Positions 18,047 through 27,965 of a stretch of 64,000 nucleotides of DNA are shown one piece after another. Below the pieces are notes generated by a model, which did no database searches, had not been told where the DNA came from, and saw nothing but the letters and a program-made list of their open reading frames with translations. The stretch comes from Lachancea kluyveri NRRL Y-12651 (lineage: Eukaryota; Ascomycota; Saccharomycetes; Saccharomycetales; Saccharomycetaceae), in assembly GCA_000149225.2 (NCBI GenBank), contig CM000688.1, positions 62,001 to 126,000 of the forward strand, read 5' to 3'. Both the position numbers and the translations under genes were made by a program. How positions within the stretch are numbered: the stretch's first letter is position 1; every line of letters begins with the position of its first letter.

Positions 18047-20332
18047 ATGTCTATGTTCAGAAATACTGCTTTGCTGAGTAGGTTGAGCTCTAGCGGTTTG
18101 GTTGCTTCGACCTTGTTTTTGAAGCCCACCGTGTCTAACGGCTTTACAAGAAATTTCCACAATACCTTGGCTAAAAGATCCTATGAAGAAGAAAAGGTCA
18201 TTCTAGATGAGATCGCACCAAATCTAACCGAAAAAGATTTAGAGACATCTAGAAAATTGCGTAACATTGGTATCTCCGCCCACATTGACTCTGGTAAGAC
18301 TACTTTTACCGAACGTGTCTTGTTCTACACAGGTAGAATCAAAGCGATCCACGAAGTCAGAGGTCGTGACAATGTCGGTGCGAAAATGGATTCTATGGAC
18401 TTGGAAAGAGAAAAAGGTATTACCATTCAGTCTGCTGCTACCTATTGTTCTTGGGATAAGGACAATCAAGGTTATCATTTTAACTTGATTGATACGCCAG
18501 GCCATATAGATTTCACTATCGAAGTTGAGCGTGCGCTAAGAGTTTTGGATGGTGCTGTTCTAGTCGTTTGTGCAGTTTCTGGTGTTCAGTCTCAAACTGT
18601 TACTGTCGACCGTCAAATGCGTAGATATAACGTTCCAAGAGTTACATTTATTAACAAGATGGATCGTATGGGTGCCAATCCCTTCAAGGCTATTGAACAA
18701 ATTAACTCCAAACTAAAAACTCCTGCTGCTGCCATTCAAGTTCCAATTGGTGCCGAATCCGAGTTAAAGGGTGCAGTGAATATCATTGACAGAGTGGCAC
18801 TATACAATGAAGGTGAAAATGGTGAAATAATTGTCTCTCGTCCTGTTCCTGAAGAACTAAAAGAGCTGGTGGAAGAAAAAAGAGCACTGTTAATTGAAAC
18901 TCTGGCTGATGTTGATGATGAAATCGCTGAATTGTATTTGGACGAAAAAGAACCATCTGTTCAACAGATTAAGGATGCTATCCGTAGAGCTACCATTGCT
19001 AGAAAGTTCACACCTGTCTTAATGGGTTCTGCTTTAGCTAATACTGGTATCCAGTCAGTTCTGGACGCAGTCGTTGATTACTTGCCTAATCCATCAGAGG
19101 TTTTGAACACTGGCTTGGACATTGCAAACAACGAAACCAAAGTTAACCTAATTCCATCTATTCAACAACCATTCGTCGGTTTGGCCTTCAAGTTGGAAGA
19201 AGGCAAGTATGGTCAATTGACTTATATCCGTGTCTACCAGGGTCGTTTAAGAAAGGGTGGGTACATCACGAATGTCAAAACTGGTAAGAAAGTTAAGGTC
19301 TCCCGTTTGGTAAGAATGCACTCTAGTGAAATGGAAGATGTTGATGAAGTTGGATCGGGTGAAATTTGTGCTACATTTGGTATCGATTGTGCGTCCGGTG
19401 ACACTTTTACAGACGGCACTTTGAACTATTCCATGTCTTCCATGTATGTCCCAGATGCAGTCATTTCCTTATCCATCACACCAAAAACGAAAGATTCGAC
19501 TAATTTTTCCAAGGCTTTAAACCGCTTCCAAAAGGAAGACCCTACTTTCAGGGTTAGATTTGATCCTGAATCTAAGGAAACTGTCATATCTGGTATGGGT
19601 GAGCTTCATTTGGAAATTTATGTTGAAAGAATGAAGCGTGAGTATAACGTTGAATGTATCACTGGTAAGCCACAAGTTTCGTACAGGGAGTCCATCACAA
19701 TTCCAGCTGAATTCGATTACACCCACAAAAAACAATCTGGTGGTGCTGGTCAATACGGTAGAGTTATGGGTAATCTAACTCCTATCGAAGGTTCCAACTC
19801 CAACAAGTTTGAAACTGCCATTGTTGGTGGTCGTATCCCAGATAAGTACTTGGCTGCTTGTGCTAAAGGTTTTGAAGATTCCTGTGAAAAGGGTCCATTG
19901 ATCGGGCACAGAGTCTTGGGAGTAAATATGCTGATTAACGATGGTGCTATCCATGCAGTGGACTCTAACGAATTGGCTTTCAAAACCGCAACCATGGCTG
20001 CATTCCGCCAAGCATTTTTGAATGCCCAACCAGTGATCTTGGAACCTATTATGAATGTTTCCGTCACTTCTCCAAATGAATTTCAAGGTAATATTATCGG
20101 TTTGCTAAACAAATTGCAAGCCGTTATTCAAGATACTGAAAATGGCCAGGATGAATTCACTATCACTGCAGAATGTTCTTTGAACTCCATGTTCGGTTTT
20201 GCTACTTCGTTAAGAGCATCCACCCAAGGTAAAGGTGAATTCTCTTTGGAGTTTAAGCACTATTCTCCAGCTTCGCCTCACCTACAAAGACAATTGATTG
20301 CTGAATATGAAAAAAAGCAACAAAAGAAATGA
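18047..20332 (+). CDS. MEF1: Mitochondrial elongation factor G
   Basis: GTPase that moves tRNA and mRNA through the mitochondrial ribosome. The 761-residue product has an N-terminal mitochondrial targeting stretch (about 35 residues rich in R, S and L, with no acidic residue), then G1 AHIDSGKTT (about 79-87), DTPGHIDF (G3) and NKMD (G4), followed by EF-G domains II-V including [18 protein letters not shown]. It matches S. cerevisiae Mef1 (YLR069C). The frame runs open 13 codons further up to a TTG, but the ATG at 18047 gives the presequence; a second ATG at 18053 is also possible. Confidence 0.96.
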   Translation: MSMFRNTALLSRLSSSGLVASTLFLKPTVSNGFTRNFHNTLAKRSYEEEKVILDEIAPNLTEKDLETSRKLRNIGISAHIDSGKTTFTERVLFYTGRIKAIHEVRGRDNVGAKMDSMDLEREKGITIQSAATYCSWDKDNQGYHFNLIDTPGHIDFTIEVERALRVLDGAVLVVCAVSGVQSQTVTVDRQMRRYNVPRVTFINKMDRMGANPFKAIEQINSKLKTPAAAIQVPIGAESELKGAVNIIDRVALYNEGENGEIIVSRPVPEELKELVEEKRALLIETLADVDDEIAELYLDEKEPSVQQIKDAIRRATIARKFTPVLMGSALANTGIQSVLDAVVDYLPNPSEVLNTGLDIANNETKVNLIPSIQQPFVGLAFKLEEGKYGQLTYIRVYQGRLRKGGYITNVKTGKKVKVSRLVRMHSSEMEDVDEVGSGEICATFGIDCASGDTFTDGTLNYSMSSMYVPDAVISLSITPKTKDSTNFSKALNRFQKEDPTFRVRFDPESKETVISGMGELHLEIYVERMKREYNVECITGKPQVSYRESITIPAEFDYTHKKQSGGAGQYGRVMGNLTPIEGSNSNKFETAIVGGRIPDKYLAACAKGFEDSCEKGPLIGHRVLGVNMLINDGAIHAVDSNELAFKTATMAAFRQAFLNAQPVILEPIMNVSVTSPNEFQGNIIGLLNKLQAVIQDTENGQDEFTITAECSLNSMFGFATSLRASTQGKGEFSLEFKHYSPASPHLQRQLIAEYEKKQQKK

Positions 20333-20513
20333 AATGAACCACGACTTTACTGTAAATAGTTGATTTTTTATTATTATTCCCTCCTGTTATTACGCTTTAA
20401 TGTACATATTTTTTTCTGTATATAACTTCCTTTTTTCGGTTTGTAATGAAGAATAGAGTGGGGAAACCCTTCTGGTTTTTTTTTTAAAAAATCTCTTTCA
20501 GAAATTGTGACAG

Positions 20514-20954
20514 TCAAGTAGTATAAGTATCATCGCTCTTGATCTTATCCAAAAGATCTTCTATTTTAGGACCCATTAAAGGTTGGCCTGTTCTAGTTCT
20601 TTGGTTCAATTTGCGAGTTCTTGTTTCTCTTACTCGTTCTTTTTCCTTGACTTCCTTGATTCTTCTTACCTCTTCTTCTCTGCGTCTTTCGGTCTTTTCA
20701 TGTTGAGATTTCTTTTTTTGCCTATTGAGCTCCTTTTTCTCATCGAGTCTTTTCTTATTGGCGAAAGCTTTCTGCTGCTTCGATTTTTTAAAATCAAACT
20801 TTTCCTTGCTGGTATCCTTTTCAGGTACACTGTAGCCTTCTTTTTTCAGAGTTTTCAAGTATTCCTTCTTTAACCTAGCCTTCTTGATTAGATTCTTTTG
20901 GATTTCTTTGACTTTGTACTCTTTAGTAAACTTCTTCTCTACCTTGGGTGCCAT
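20514..20954 (-). CDS. FYV7: rRNA-processing protein Fyv7
   Basis: Small, very basic nucleolar factor needed for 35S pre-rRNA processing to 18S rRNA. The 146-residue product (S. cerevisiae 151 aa, YLR068W) is almost entirely charged helix (KEYKVKEIQKNLIKKARLKK, EKTERRREEEVRRIKEVKEK). It ends in the conserved segment QRTRTGQPLMGPKIEDLLDK. It converges with MEF1 (181 bp apart), as expected from YLR069C/YLR068W, and is divergent from PET309. PAC and RRPE motifs in its promoter agree with a ribosome-biogenesis role. Confidence 0.93.
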   Translation of the reverse strand: MAPKVEKKFTKEYKVKEIQKNLIKKARLKKEYLKTLKKEGYSVPEKDTSKEKFDFKKSKQQKAFANKKRLDEKKELNRQKKKSQHEKTERRREEEVRRIKEVKEKERVRETRTRKLNQRTRTGQPLMGPKIEDLLDKIKSDDTYTT

Positions 20955-21876
20955 TATTTTCTGCAGTGACTAGACAGTATATGTTCTATACCGCGTTCAA
21001 TGTCTTCAGAAACTAAGTTGAAAGCTTGCGATGAGTATACCTGTTTAAATTTTTCACTTTATCCATGCTCGTTGACAGAGAGGACGAGATTGGTTCAAGA
21101 GGCATAAACTGGACGTAAAAAGGTACATGCCGAGAAATGAAAGAAAAAAAGTATTCCATTTCGGATTTTCGCGCTAAACTGAGTATTGTGAGTTTTACCT
21201 ACTAGACACCTAAAAGTAATCACAGTAACCGTAGTGGATATGTAAATGAATTTAGGAAGCTCGATGAGCTCCAGCTGGTTAAGGTTAGAAGTCCTAGAGT
21301 GTATTGTTGGCTATAAATACCTCTCTGTGTCTCTGTACAATATTTTGACGTGAAATAGCAGTATTTGGTGCCTGCGATAGATGATACAAATCTTGCAGGC
21401 GTTTTCAGCTGGACAAAGAGAATTGTAAACCAAATTATAGATTGTTTCGATGCTATAGGTGCTCTAATCTCTTGACACTACGGTATCGCATCTTATTGGT
21501 GGAAATTATGATGCTTGCATATATAAGAATTACCTAAAAGGAGGGTATTAAATTCAAGCTCTAAGTTTCATGTACAGTTCAAAGCTACATTGAGTTAACT
21601 TCTCTATTAATCTTTACTCTTTCTTACGGATACTTGAGGCACATGGATTTTGAGTGGTTGAAGTTGTTTTCTGTTTGCGAGTTATCTGAGTTTTCAGCAC
21701 TGCGTTTTATTTTCACATTGAAAAATTTTCAAATTTGAGTAGACATAATTTCGAGATTGTCATTAAAGGTGTCTGACGGCTGTCAATTCGTATCAATACA
21801 TCGATTTTGCATTGGGGTCTCGCTGATCTACTCCCATTCTTTCCTTTTTTTACATTCTCCACTTTTTTATTCATAG
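20955..21876. other. Divergent promoter FYV7-PET309 (0.9 kb)
   Basis: The left 100 bp hold the FYV7 PAC/RRPE pair. A GCCTGC...GCAGGC stem with a 19-nt interval lies at 21370-21400. The rest is A/T-rich with TATA-like elements (for example near 21311 and 21519). No gene or known RNA recognised. Confidence 0.5.
21028..21056. promoter_or_regulatory. PAC plus RRPE pair, FYV7 promoter
   Basis: GCGATGAG (21028-21035) is a perfect PAC box, and AAATTTTTCA (21047-21056) is an RRPE in reverse. They lie 74-102 bp upstream of the FYV7 start, the arrangement typical of ribosome-biogenesis genes. Confidence 0.75.
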
Positions 21877-24711
21877 ATGTTGACTAATAAAGCAAGGGTG
21901 ATACGATCTCTACGCTGTTTGCATGTATCCCCGTGGATAGGATATGCCTATAGGCTACCACCTGCCTTACCTGACAACGTCAAGACCATTTTAAAGGATA
22001 AATCTGAGAAACCTTTGGATAATCCACAAATCACAACGCTGATGGACTTTTTTATGAACAGAGAAATCACCTTTAGTGAGAGGAATTACTTAATTAAATA
22101 TCTGTACAGCAAAGGGGCTCACGAAAATATACTGACAGTTGGCGAACGATGTCTGTTTGATCCAAATGGCAAATTTATTGAAAATGTTTCGGTAGATGAA
22201 TTGAAGCGCTATGTGAACTCCTTAGTCATCGCGAGGAAAACTATATCACTAGAACAAGTTGCTTATAAGTTAATTGCTCAGTTCTCTATTACGAGGAAGG
22301 AAGTTGTGATTCAGGTTATCAACTCCATGCTTGTGAATCTTTTCAAAGTTGAAACAGTACCGGAAGCTCTTCTGCAGTGGGTTAAAATTACTAAGCGTCT
22401 CCATGGTCACTGTGATTTCACAAACTATGAACAGTATCGTTACATTTTAAAGACGTTGATATTTTGTCTCAGAGAGATAGACTTTAGTGATCCTTCTTAT
22501 ACGGTACTGGAATTGGTCAAAGAGGATCAGGGAGCTCTAACAGCATCTCAATTTGCAAGTACATTGATCTATTTATTCTCACACAACAGGGGATTTGGGT
22601 TAGTAGAGCAACTATGGAACTACAAGGTTGAAAATCAACTCCCTATTTCTAGTACTGACTTGACAAGTGTTTGTAAAGCTTATTGTCACTTCAAAAAATA
22701 TGACCTTGTAGAACAAGTTCATTCTAAATATCCAGAAGCTCACGATGACCATTCTCAGTTCGACTACGTTCTCATAGCGTATGCTAAGCAACAGAATTGG
22801 CAAAATCTACAAGACCAATTTAATGCGCTGTTTGGCATTGGCGAGCTTCCTAGTATCAACCATTATGGTATTGTAATGTATGCCATTGCAGAATTAGGTG
22901 AGTCTGAGATGGTAGAGAAGTTGTACGGTCAATTGTTAAGAAGAGGCATGATCCCTACACTTCCGGTGCTTCAATCCTTGCTACACGTGTATTACAAAAG
23001 CGGTGATTTGAACGGATGCTTTAAACATTTTGAGCTTTTTCGTAAATATGACATTCGTCCGACGCCCTCTTCCTACGTGACAATGTTGAAAGTGTACAGA
23101 AATATGGGCAGTATTGATGGTGCGTTAAAAATGCTTAAACAAATGACTGATAATAAGGTCGAGGTGTGGGAAACCCATTTTTCCATTATTATCAACCTGT
23201 GTGCAAAAACTACTAATTACGCGGTTGCCCAAGAGCTTTTCCAGATCATGAAAGAACATTACAATATTAAACCTTCTGGTTCGAGCATTGCTTCTTTAAT
23301 GTATGTGTACACAGAAAGCGACTTGCCACAGCAATCCTTGAAGCTTTTTAGTGAGTATTGCGGAAATGGAAAAAAGACAAAGATTAGGGAGAACGAAATT
23401 TCAATATACAACAAGGCGATTGAAGCATATATCAAAATGGGACAAAAGGATATGTGTGAATTATTATTTCAAGATATTTTAAAACGCAATTTGGAAACCA
23501 ATTCTGAGTTTTATGAGGTTATGATAAAGTACTTAGCGACAACAGTTAGAGATTTTGAAACTGCAGAAAATGTCTTAGACCAGCTGTTGGATCACCCCAA
23601 ATTAAAAGCCTCTTCATCCCATTTTGAGTGTTTGATGGGAGCTTACGATAGAATCTCATACCGTGACGGTGTATTCAAACTTTATCAAAAGATGCTTGAC
23701 AGAGGTGTGCAGGTCAACTCCAAAATCTTGTACTATTTGATTAAAGCGACCTTCAAAACGAAGCTACGTACACGCGCAAACTTAGAAGAAGCTATTCATT
23801 TAGTAGAAGATATTATGAAACGTGCATCTGATAGGAGTCTAGATATTACATTTTCCTCATTGCACCCTTCCGTTGTGGCCTGGCCCATGAGAGTCATTTC
23901 TAAATTCCATAGTCCAATGAGGGCAATGGATCTTTTAAACAAGTACAATGAGCTCTTTTATGGAAAGGGAGATCCAGCTAATAGTAGATTGGTTATCATG
24001 AGGAGTTTGATGGTTTTATATGCAGAAACTGAACAGTGGGATGATTTTGAAAGAACTTTTGAAAAATATTTGTCAAAAATTGAATATTACCAAAATCTTC
24101 CATCATCTACTGTGAAAAATAAAAAACTCCTCACCTTGTTTAAAGGTGTGTTTGGTTATAAAATCAAGCACCTAGTAGCCACGAACAATGTTTTATCTAT
24201 TCCTAAGTGGTTGAATGAACTACATGGAAGGGGATTTGTGTTGGACAATGATTCATGGAATGAAGCAATCTTAACAATGTTCAGTGATTCAAGAACCATA
24301 GAACAAGGCTTAAGCATTGTCGATCAAAGGTTGATTCACGGCTACAACCTGATTCACAAATATAGATTATTGAGAAAGAACACTACCAACGACACTTCTA
24401 CTGACAGAGGTTCGTGGTTTTTGGAAAGAAAGGCTCAGGACCCAAAAACCTTTCAGCCATCTTTGTATCTGAAATCCGATGTTGCTGAAAAAATCAAGGA
24501 GTCTATGGACAATTATTTGAGTACTTTTGGCGATGTTGGACAGGAATTGGAGAGGTTGATTCGTGATTACAAATACTTTATGAAGAGCTATTTAATGAAA
24601 CCAAGGGTAGGGATTCCAAATTGGGATGACATCGAAGCAAAACACGCATATTATTTCAGGCAACTGAGAGAATCTAAGAGAGTTGTGCCTCCAGAAAAAT
24701 TCAAAAACTAA
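21877..24711 (+). CDS. PET309: Mitochondrial COX1 translational activator, PPR protein
   Basis: Pet309 binds the COX1 mRNA 5' leader and is needed for its stability and translation at the inner membrane. The 944-residue product (S. cerevisiae 965 aa, YLR067C) begins with a basic targeting stretch (LTNKARVIRSLRCLHV). Through its middle (about residues 240-650) it carries degenerate 35-residue pentatricopeptide repeats, for example around YGIVMYAIAELGESEMVEKL and SYVTMLKVYRNMGSIDGALK. It lies between FYV7 and SPC3 as on S. cerevisiae chromosome XII, and converges with SPC3. Confidence 0.92.
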   Translation: MLTNKARVIRSLRCLHVSPWIGYAYRLPPALPDNVKTILKDKSEKPLDNPQITTLMDFFMNREITFSERNYLIKYLYSKGAHENILTVGERCLFDPNGKFIENVSVDELKRYVNSLVIARKTISLEQVAYKLIAQFSITRKEVVIQVINSMLVNLFKVETVPEALLQWVKITKRLHGHCDFTNYEQYRYILKTLIFCLREIDFSDPSYTVLELVKEDQGALTASQFASTLIYLFSHNRGFGLVEQLWNYKVENQLPISSTDLTSVCKAYCHFKKYDLVEQVHSKYPEAHDDHSQFDYVLIAYAKQQNWQNLQDQFNALFGIGELPSINHYGIVMYAIAELGESEMVEKLYGQLLRRGMIPTLPVLQSLLHVYYKSGDLNGCFKHFELFRKYDIRPTPSSYVTMLKVYRNMGSIDGALKMLKQMTDNKVEVWETHFSIIINLCAKTTNYAVAQELFQIMKEHYNIKPSGSSIASLMYVYTESDLPQQSLKLFSEYCGNGKKTKIRENEISIYNKAIEAYIKMGQKDMCELLFQDILKRNLETNSEFYEVMIKYLATTVRDFETAENVLDQLLDHPKLKASSSHFECLMGAYDRISYRDGVFKLYQKMLDRGVQVNSKILYYLIKATFKTKLRTRANLEEAIHLVEDIMKRASDRSLDITFSSLHPSVVAWPMRVISKFHSPMRAMDLLNKYNELFYGKGDPANSRLVIMRSLMVLYAETEQWDDFERTFEKYLSKIEYYQNLPSSTVKNKKLLTLFKGVFGYKIKHLVATNNVLSIPKWLNELHGRGFVLDNDSWNEAILTMFSDSRTIEQGLSIVDQRLIHGYNLIHKYRLLRKNTTNDTSTDRGSWFLERKAQDPKTFQPSLYLKSDVAEKIKESMDNYLSTFGDVGQELERLIRDYKYFMKSYLMKPRVGIPNWDDIEAKHAYYFRQLRESKRVVPPEKFKN

Positions 24712-24854
24712 CTTCATTATGCATGTTGCAGTTCCATGAACAGCAACCCTATTTTTTTACCTCATGTAAAAATTCCAAATACGTGTAAATATTTTTAATA
24801 AACAGTAATGATTTGCATTCTTACTCTTAACAGTTATAAAAGGTTTTATTTTCT

Positions 24855-25506
24855 TCAAGCTTGTTTGTTCTTTTTGGTCCTCTTACTCTCCTGATTCCCA
24901 GCCTTGGGTACACTAACGGCTGTATTACAACTCGTCTCTCCATAAACTAAACTACCGATCCAAGGTTGGATATTCCAATGCAGTTTTAAATTTAAGTCTC
25001 TTTCTTGTAGTTTGTCTTCGATATCCCAAACCGAGTACTTTGATTTAGCATTACTTAAGGCCAATTTAGCTTCATCCTTATTCTTAATAATACGATCCCA
25101 AAAGGTCACCTCACTCTTTGTAGATCGTTTATCTGTTCCATTATACTCAGCTGTCAAGTATACAAACACTTGTTTAGTGTTCCAGGCGAACAATGGGCTC
25201 AAGTCGGTATCTAAGTCAAAGGTAATCTTCACATTTTCCTTTGGCTTACCATTAATTGACCCATAATATCTGCTCGACCTCAAATTGATATAACTAGAAC
25301 ACAAATGTTAGTAAATGAATTCCACTTGGATACAAACACATTATCTACACATACGGGTTAACGTTGGACACTGAAGATGAGAGTGCAAACGCATTGTTGT
25401 TAAAAAGTTGTGCCCAGAACGTAACTATAACAAACACACTGGCAAAAATAGAGTAGGTGACAGCCTGGTTAGAAACATGTTGGAAACGTTGAGATATAGA
25501 GAACAT
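24855..25506 (-). CDS. SPC3: Signal peptidase complex subunit 3 (two exons)
   Basis: Non-catalytic, essential subunit of the ER signal peptidase. Exon 1 is 25355-25506 (50 codons plus 2 bases) and exon 2 is 24855-25293, giving 196 residues (S. cerevisiae 184). Exon 1 encodes a short cytosolic end and one membrane segment (SIFASVFVIVTFWAQLFNNN). Exon 2 carries the luminal domain with FAWNTKQVFVYLTAEYNGT, EVTFWDRII and LHWNIQPWIGSLVYGE. The join restores VNPYINLRSSRYYGS, which follows S. cerevisiae VKTLINVRTSRYFGS. Without splicing the frame meets a stop within the intron. S. cerevisiae SPC3 has no intron. It converges with PET309. Confidence 0.94.
25294..25354 (-). other. SPC3: Spliceosomal intron of SPC3
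   Basis: 61-nt intron: 5' site GTATGT (25354-25349), branch point TACTAAC (25313-25307), 3' site TTCTAG ending at 25294. All three signals are consensus, and removal restores the conserved frame. Confidence 0.93.
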
Positions 25507-25828
25507 GTTTCTCCTTTATTGGATTTATTCTTTGGTATGACCTCCTGAGGGATTTCGTTCTCGATATAATAGGGCCCCGAGCTAGATCTTGTTCAGTATC
25601 ATCAAGAATCTATATATAATCATCGTTCACGAGTCTTTGCACGTGATTTTCTGCCAGGCCTTTTAATATTTTTGTGTCATTGACATCAAGTTTCTTGAAG
25701 GCAGGAAACAGCATTATTACAGCTGACCTCTTAAGATCTTCTTTTCTTGTACAGACTTCTATTTTTTTTAGTGGTTCAATTCCACTTGTTTTTTTTTTGG
25801 GCATAATTTTCTAGAAACTAGTTCGAGA
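25507..25828. other. Divergent promoter SPC3-transporter
   Basis: 322 bp. It contains TATATATA near 25610-25618 and an A/T-rich right half. A 64-codon minus-strand frame in it is discussed among the rejected items. Confidence 0.5.
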
Positions 25829-27412
25829 ATGGCTATCCTTGAGAAAACGTATAGTATACCAAACATCATTGGGATATTGGGACTTGGCGGGCTTATCTTG
25901 GGTATGGATATTTCTTCCATGGCCATTTTTATTGGCTCAGAAACATTCAACAAGTACTTTAATTATCCTAATCCTTTAGAACAAGGATTGGTGGCCGGAG
26001 CAAATCCATCGGGAGCATTGGTTGGGTGTATTGTGTATGGTATGCTTTCAGAAAAATCTGGTAGAGTATCTACAATCAAAGTTTCGTCTGGTATCTGGAT
26101 ATTCGGATCTTTTATTTCAATATTCGTATTGAATATTTGGATGGTCATATTGAGTAGGCTGATAAAAGGTGTTTCTGTCGGTATCTTTTCTGCCTTGTTA
26201 CCAGTCTATATTGGCGAGGTAATTCCTAAAAAAAGAAAGGGAACGGCAACTTCTACGATTCAATTGGCATTAACTGCAGCTATATTACTCATGTTTTATG
26301 TGTGTTTTTTTATGAACTTTATTGGAAATCATTTATCTTTTAGAATCTCTTGGGGGCTCGAAATGATACCAGCATTGTTGTTGTTTTTTCTAGCATTTTT
26401 ACTTCCAGAATCACCGAGATGGTTGGTTACTCATGGAAAATATACCGATGCACAAGAACTTCTTGAAAGGTTAAAATCGACAAAATTTGGCAAGGGCGTC
26501 AGCAAAATTGACATTTTGGATAAGTATGGAAGCAGCTCTCAAAGGTGCACCTATCTGGACCTTTTCAAAAAGACACTGTGGAGACATACAATAATTGGTA
26601 TGACAATCCAAGCTTTGGTCCAGTGCTGTGGCATCGGTGTGTTAATGTACTACGTCGTGTACATTTGTGAAATGATTGGATTGGAAGGAGACATTAGACT
26701 ATTTTCGGCATCCATCCAATACATAATTAACGTTCTATTCACTATTTTCCCTATAATATGGCTAGACAAGTTCAGAAGAAAGGATGTTATAGTGTACGGT
26801 TCCTATCTCTTGGCTGTTATTATGTTTTCCATCGGCTTCACAATGAACTGGTACGGTCATGAAGTCCCACCCATCAATGGCAATAAAGCCATGGTCTGGG
26901 AAGTTAAGGGGAGACCTGGTTCTGTGATTCTTGGTTTGTGTTTCCTTTTTGTTGCTATATTTGCTGCAACACTATCGTGCGGTGCATGGTTATATACAAA
27001 TGAGATATTGCCCGCAAAAACCAAAGCTAAGGGCATGTCGATATGTATGGCAATGAGCTGGGTAATGAACTTCATTTTAACATTTCTAGCACCATGGCTG
27101 TTGAACAGAATCAAATGGGTAACTTTTATTATTTTAGGAGGAATGACCTTAGTAATTACCACGATAGTCGCATTTTCATTTCCCGAGACATATGGCCTAA
27201 CAGATCTGGAGATCGAGAAATTGTATGAACCTCTGGAAAACAATTTCACTGAAAAAGATGAGGAAAAGGGTGAAGATTCCAGTGTCGGATTGAGCACGAA
27301 ATCCTCGGCCCCTTCACCTGAACTAGCACCAGTAATCATGAATATCAATAATCACGAAGCTTTAACACCGGTGAAATTGGTCATTGATGATGAAGATGAT
27401 TTGGCAGCATAA
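25829..27412 (+). CDS. MFS sugar-porter-family transporter (YFL040W type)
   Basis: Member of the sugar-porter branch of the major facilitator superfamily, with about 12 membrane segments in 527 residues. Signatures seen are GLILGMDISS in the first segment, RLIKGVSVGIFSALLPVYIGE, the loop motif PESPRWLV, and PETYGLTDLEIEKLYE at the end of the last segment. The acidic, Ser-rich C-terminal tail is cytosolic. The position between SPC3 and ACT1 equals S. cerevisiae YFL040W, whose substrate is not established. The second-half PETKG-type motif is changed to PETYG, and the intracellular loop motifs are partly degenerate, so transport of common hexoses cannot be assumed. Confidence 0.88.
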   Translation: MAILEKTYSIPNIIGILGLGGLILGMDISSMAIFIGSETFNKYFNYPNPLEQGLVAGANPSGALVGCIVYGMLSEKSGRVSTIKVSSGIWIFGSFISIFVLNIWMVILSRLIKGVSVGIFSALLPVYIGEVIPKKRKGTATSTIQLALTAAILLMFYVCFFMNFIGNHLSFRISWGLEMIPALLLFFLAFLLPESPRWLVTHGKYTDAQELLERLKSTKFGKGVSKIDILDKYGSSSQRCTYLDLFKKTLWRHTIIGMTIQALVQCCGIGVLMYYVVYICEMIGLEGDIRLFSASIQYIINVLFTIFPIIWLDKFRRKDVIVYGSYLLAVIMFSIGFTMNWYGHEVPPINGNKAMVWEVKGRPGSVILGLCFLFVAIFAATLSCGAWLYTNEILPAKTKAKGMSICMAMSWVMNFILTFLAPWLLNRIKWVTFIILGGMTLVITTIVAFSFPETYGLTDLEIEKLYEPLENNFTEKDEEKGEDSSVGLSTKSSAPSPELAPVIMNINNHEALTPVKLVIDDEDDLAA

Positions 27413-27965
27413 AAGTGGCAGTTACAGTTTGTTTGTTTTTTTTACTGCTATATAGATATCTAACAAGTGTAATGTTACAGAGTGTCTATTTTTGTTTAGA
27501 TTTATTTGTTTGTATCAAGGACTTTTAATTTGTGCCGAAGTTTTATACCTCTTAATGTAAAACCATTCATAAAAACATAAACAAAGAATAAATTGGAAAA
27601 ATAAAGAGAGCAAATAGAAGGTAACCAAGGATTCGCTATTCTTCAGTAACAGTCAGAGGACCCCAAAGAGTGTAATTGGCGTAATTCTTTTTTTTTTTTT
27701 TTTTTTAATTATCTACAAGGTAAGACGATCTACATATAATTGAAGAGGCACCAGGTAGGATTGTGACACATCCTTACGGAGAGACACCGACCGAGGCAAC
27801 GGAAAAGTTTAGTAAAGACGAATCTTTTCTAAAATATAACATTTTGCACACTAGTAAAATTTCGTTATATAAAATAACAGTTTTCTTTTTATTGGTCCGG
27901 ATAAAGAGAAGGGAAAGAAAAAAAAATACAAAAGTATTTCGAGGCAAAGTACCAATTCAGTTTGC
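27413..27965. other. Convergent intergenic region transporter-ACT1
   Basis: 553 bp between two 3' ends, with a run of 19 T (27688-27706) and several A/T-rich termination-like stretches. No gene seen. Confidence 0.5.

Noticed and set aside
25610-25804. 64-codon minus-strand frame in the SPC3-transporter gap (starts MPKKKTSGIEPL)
   Set aside because: Its start would be only 24 bp from the divergent transporter ATG and it would fill most of the SPC3 promoter, including a TATATATA. I recognise no family. A search for it in related yeasts would settle the matter; conservation would reinstate it.
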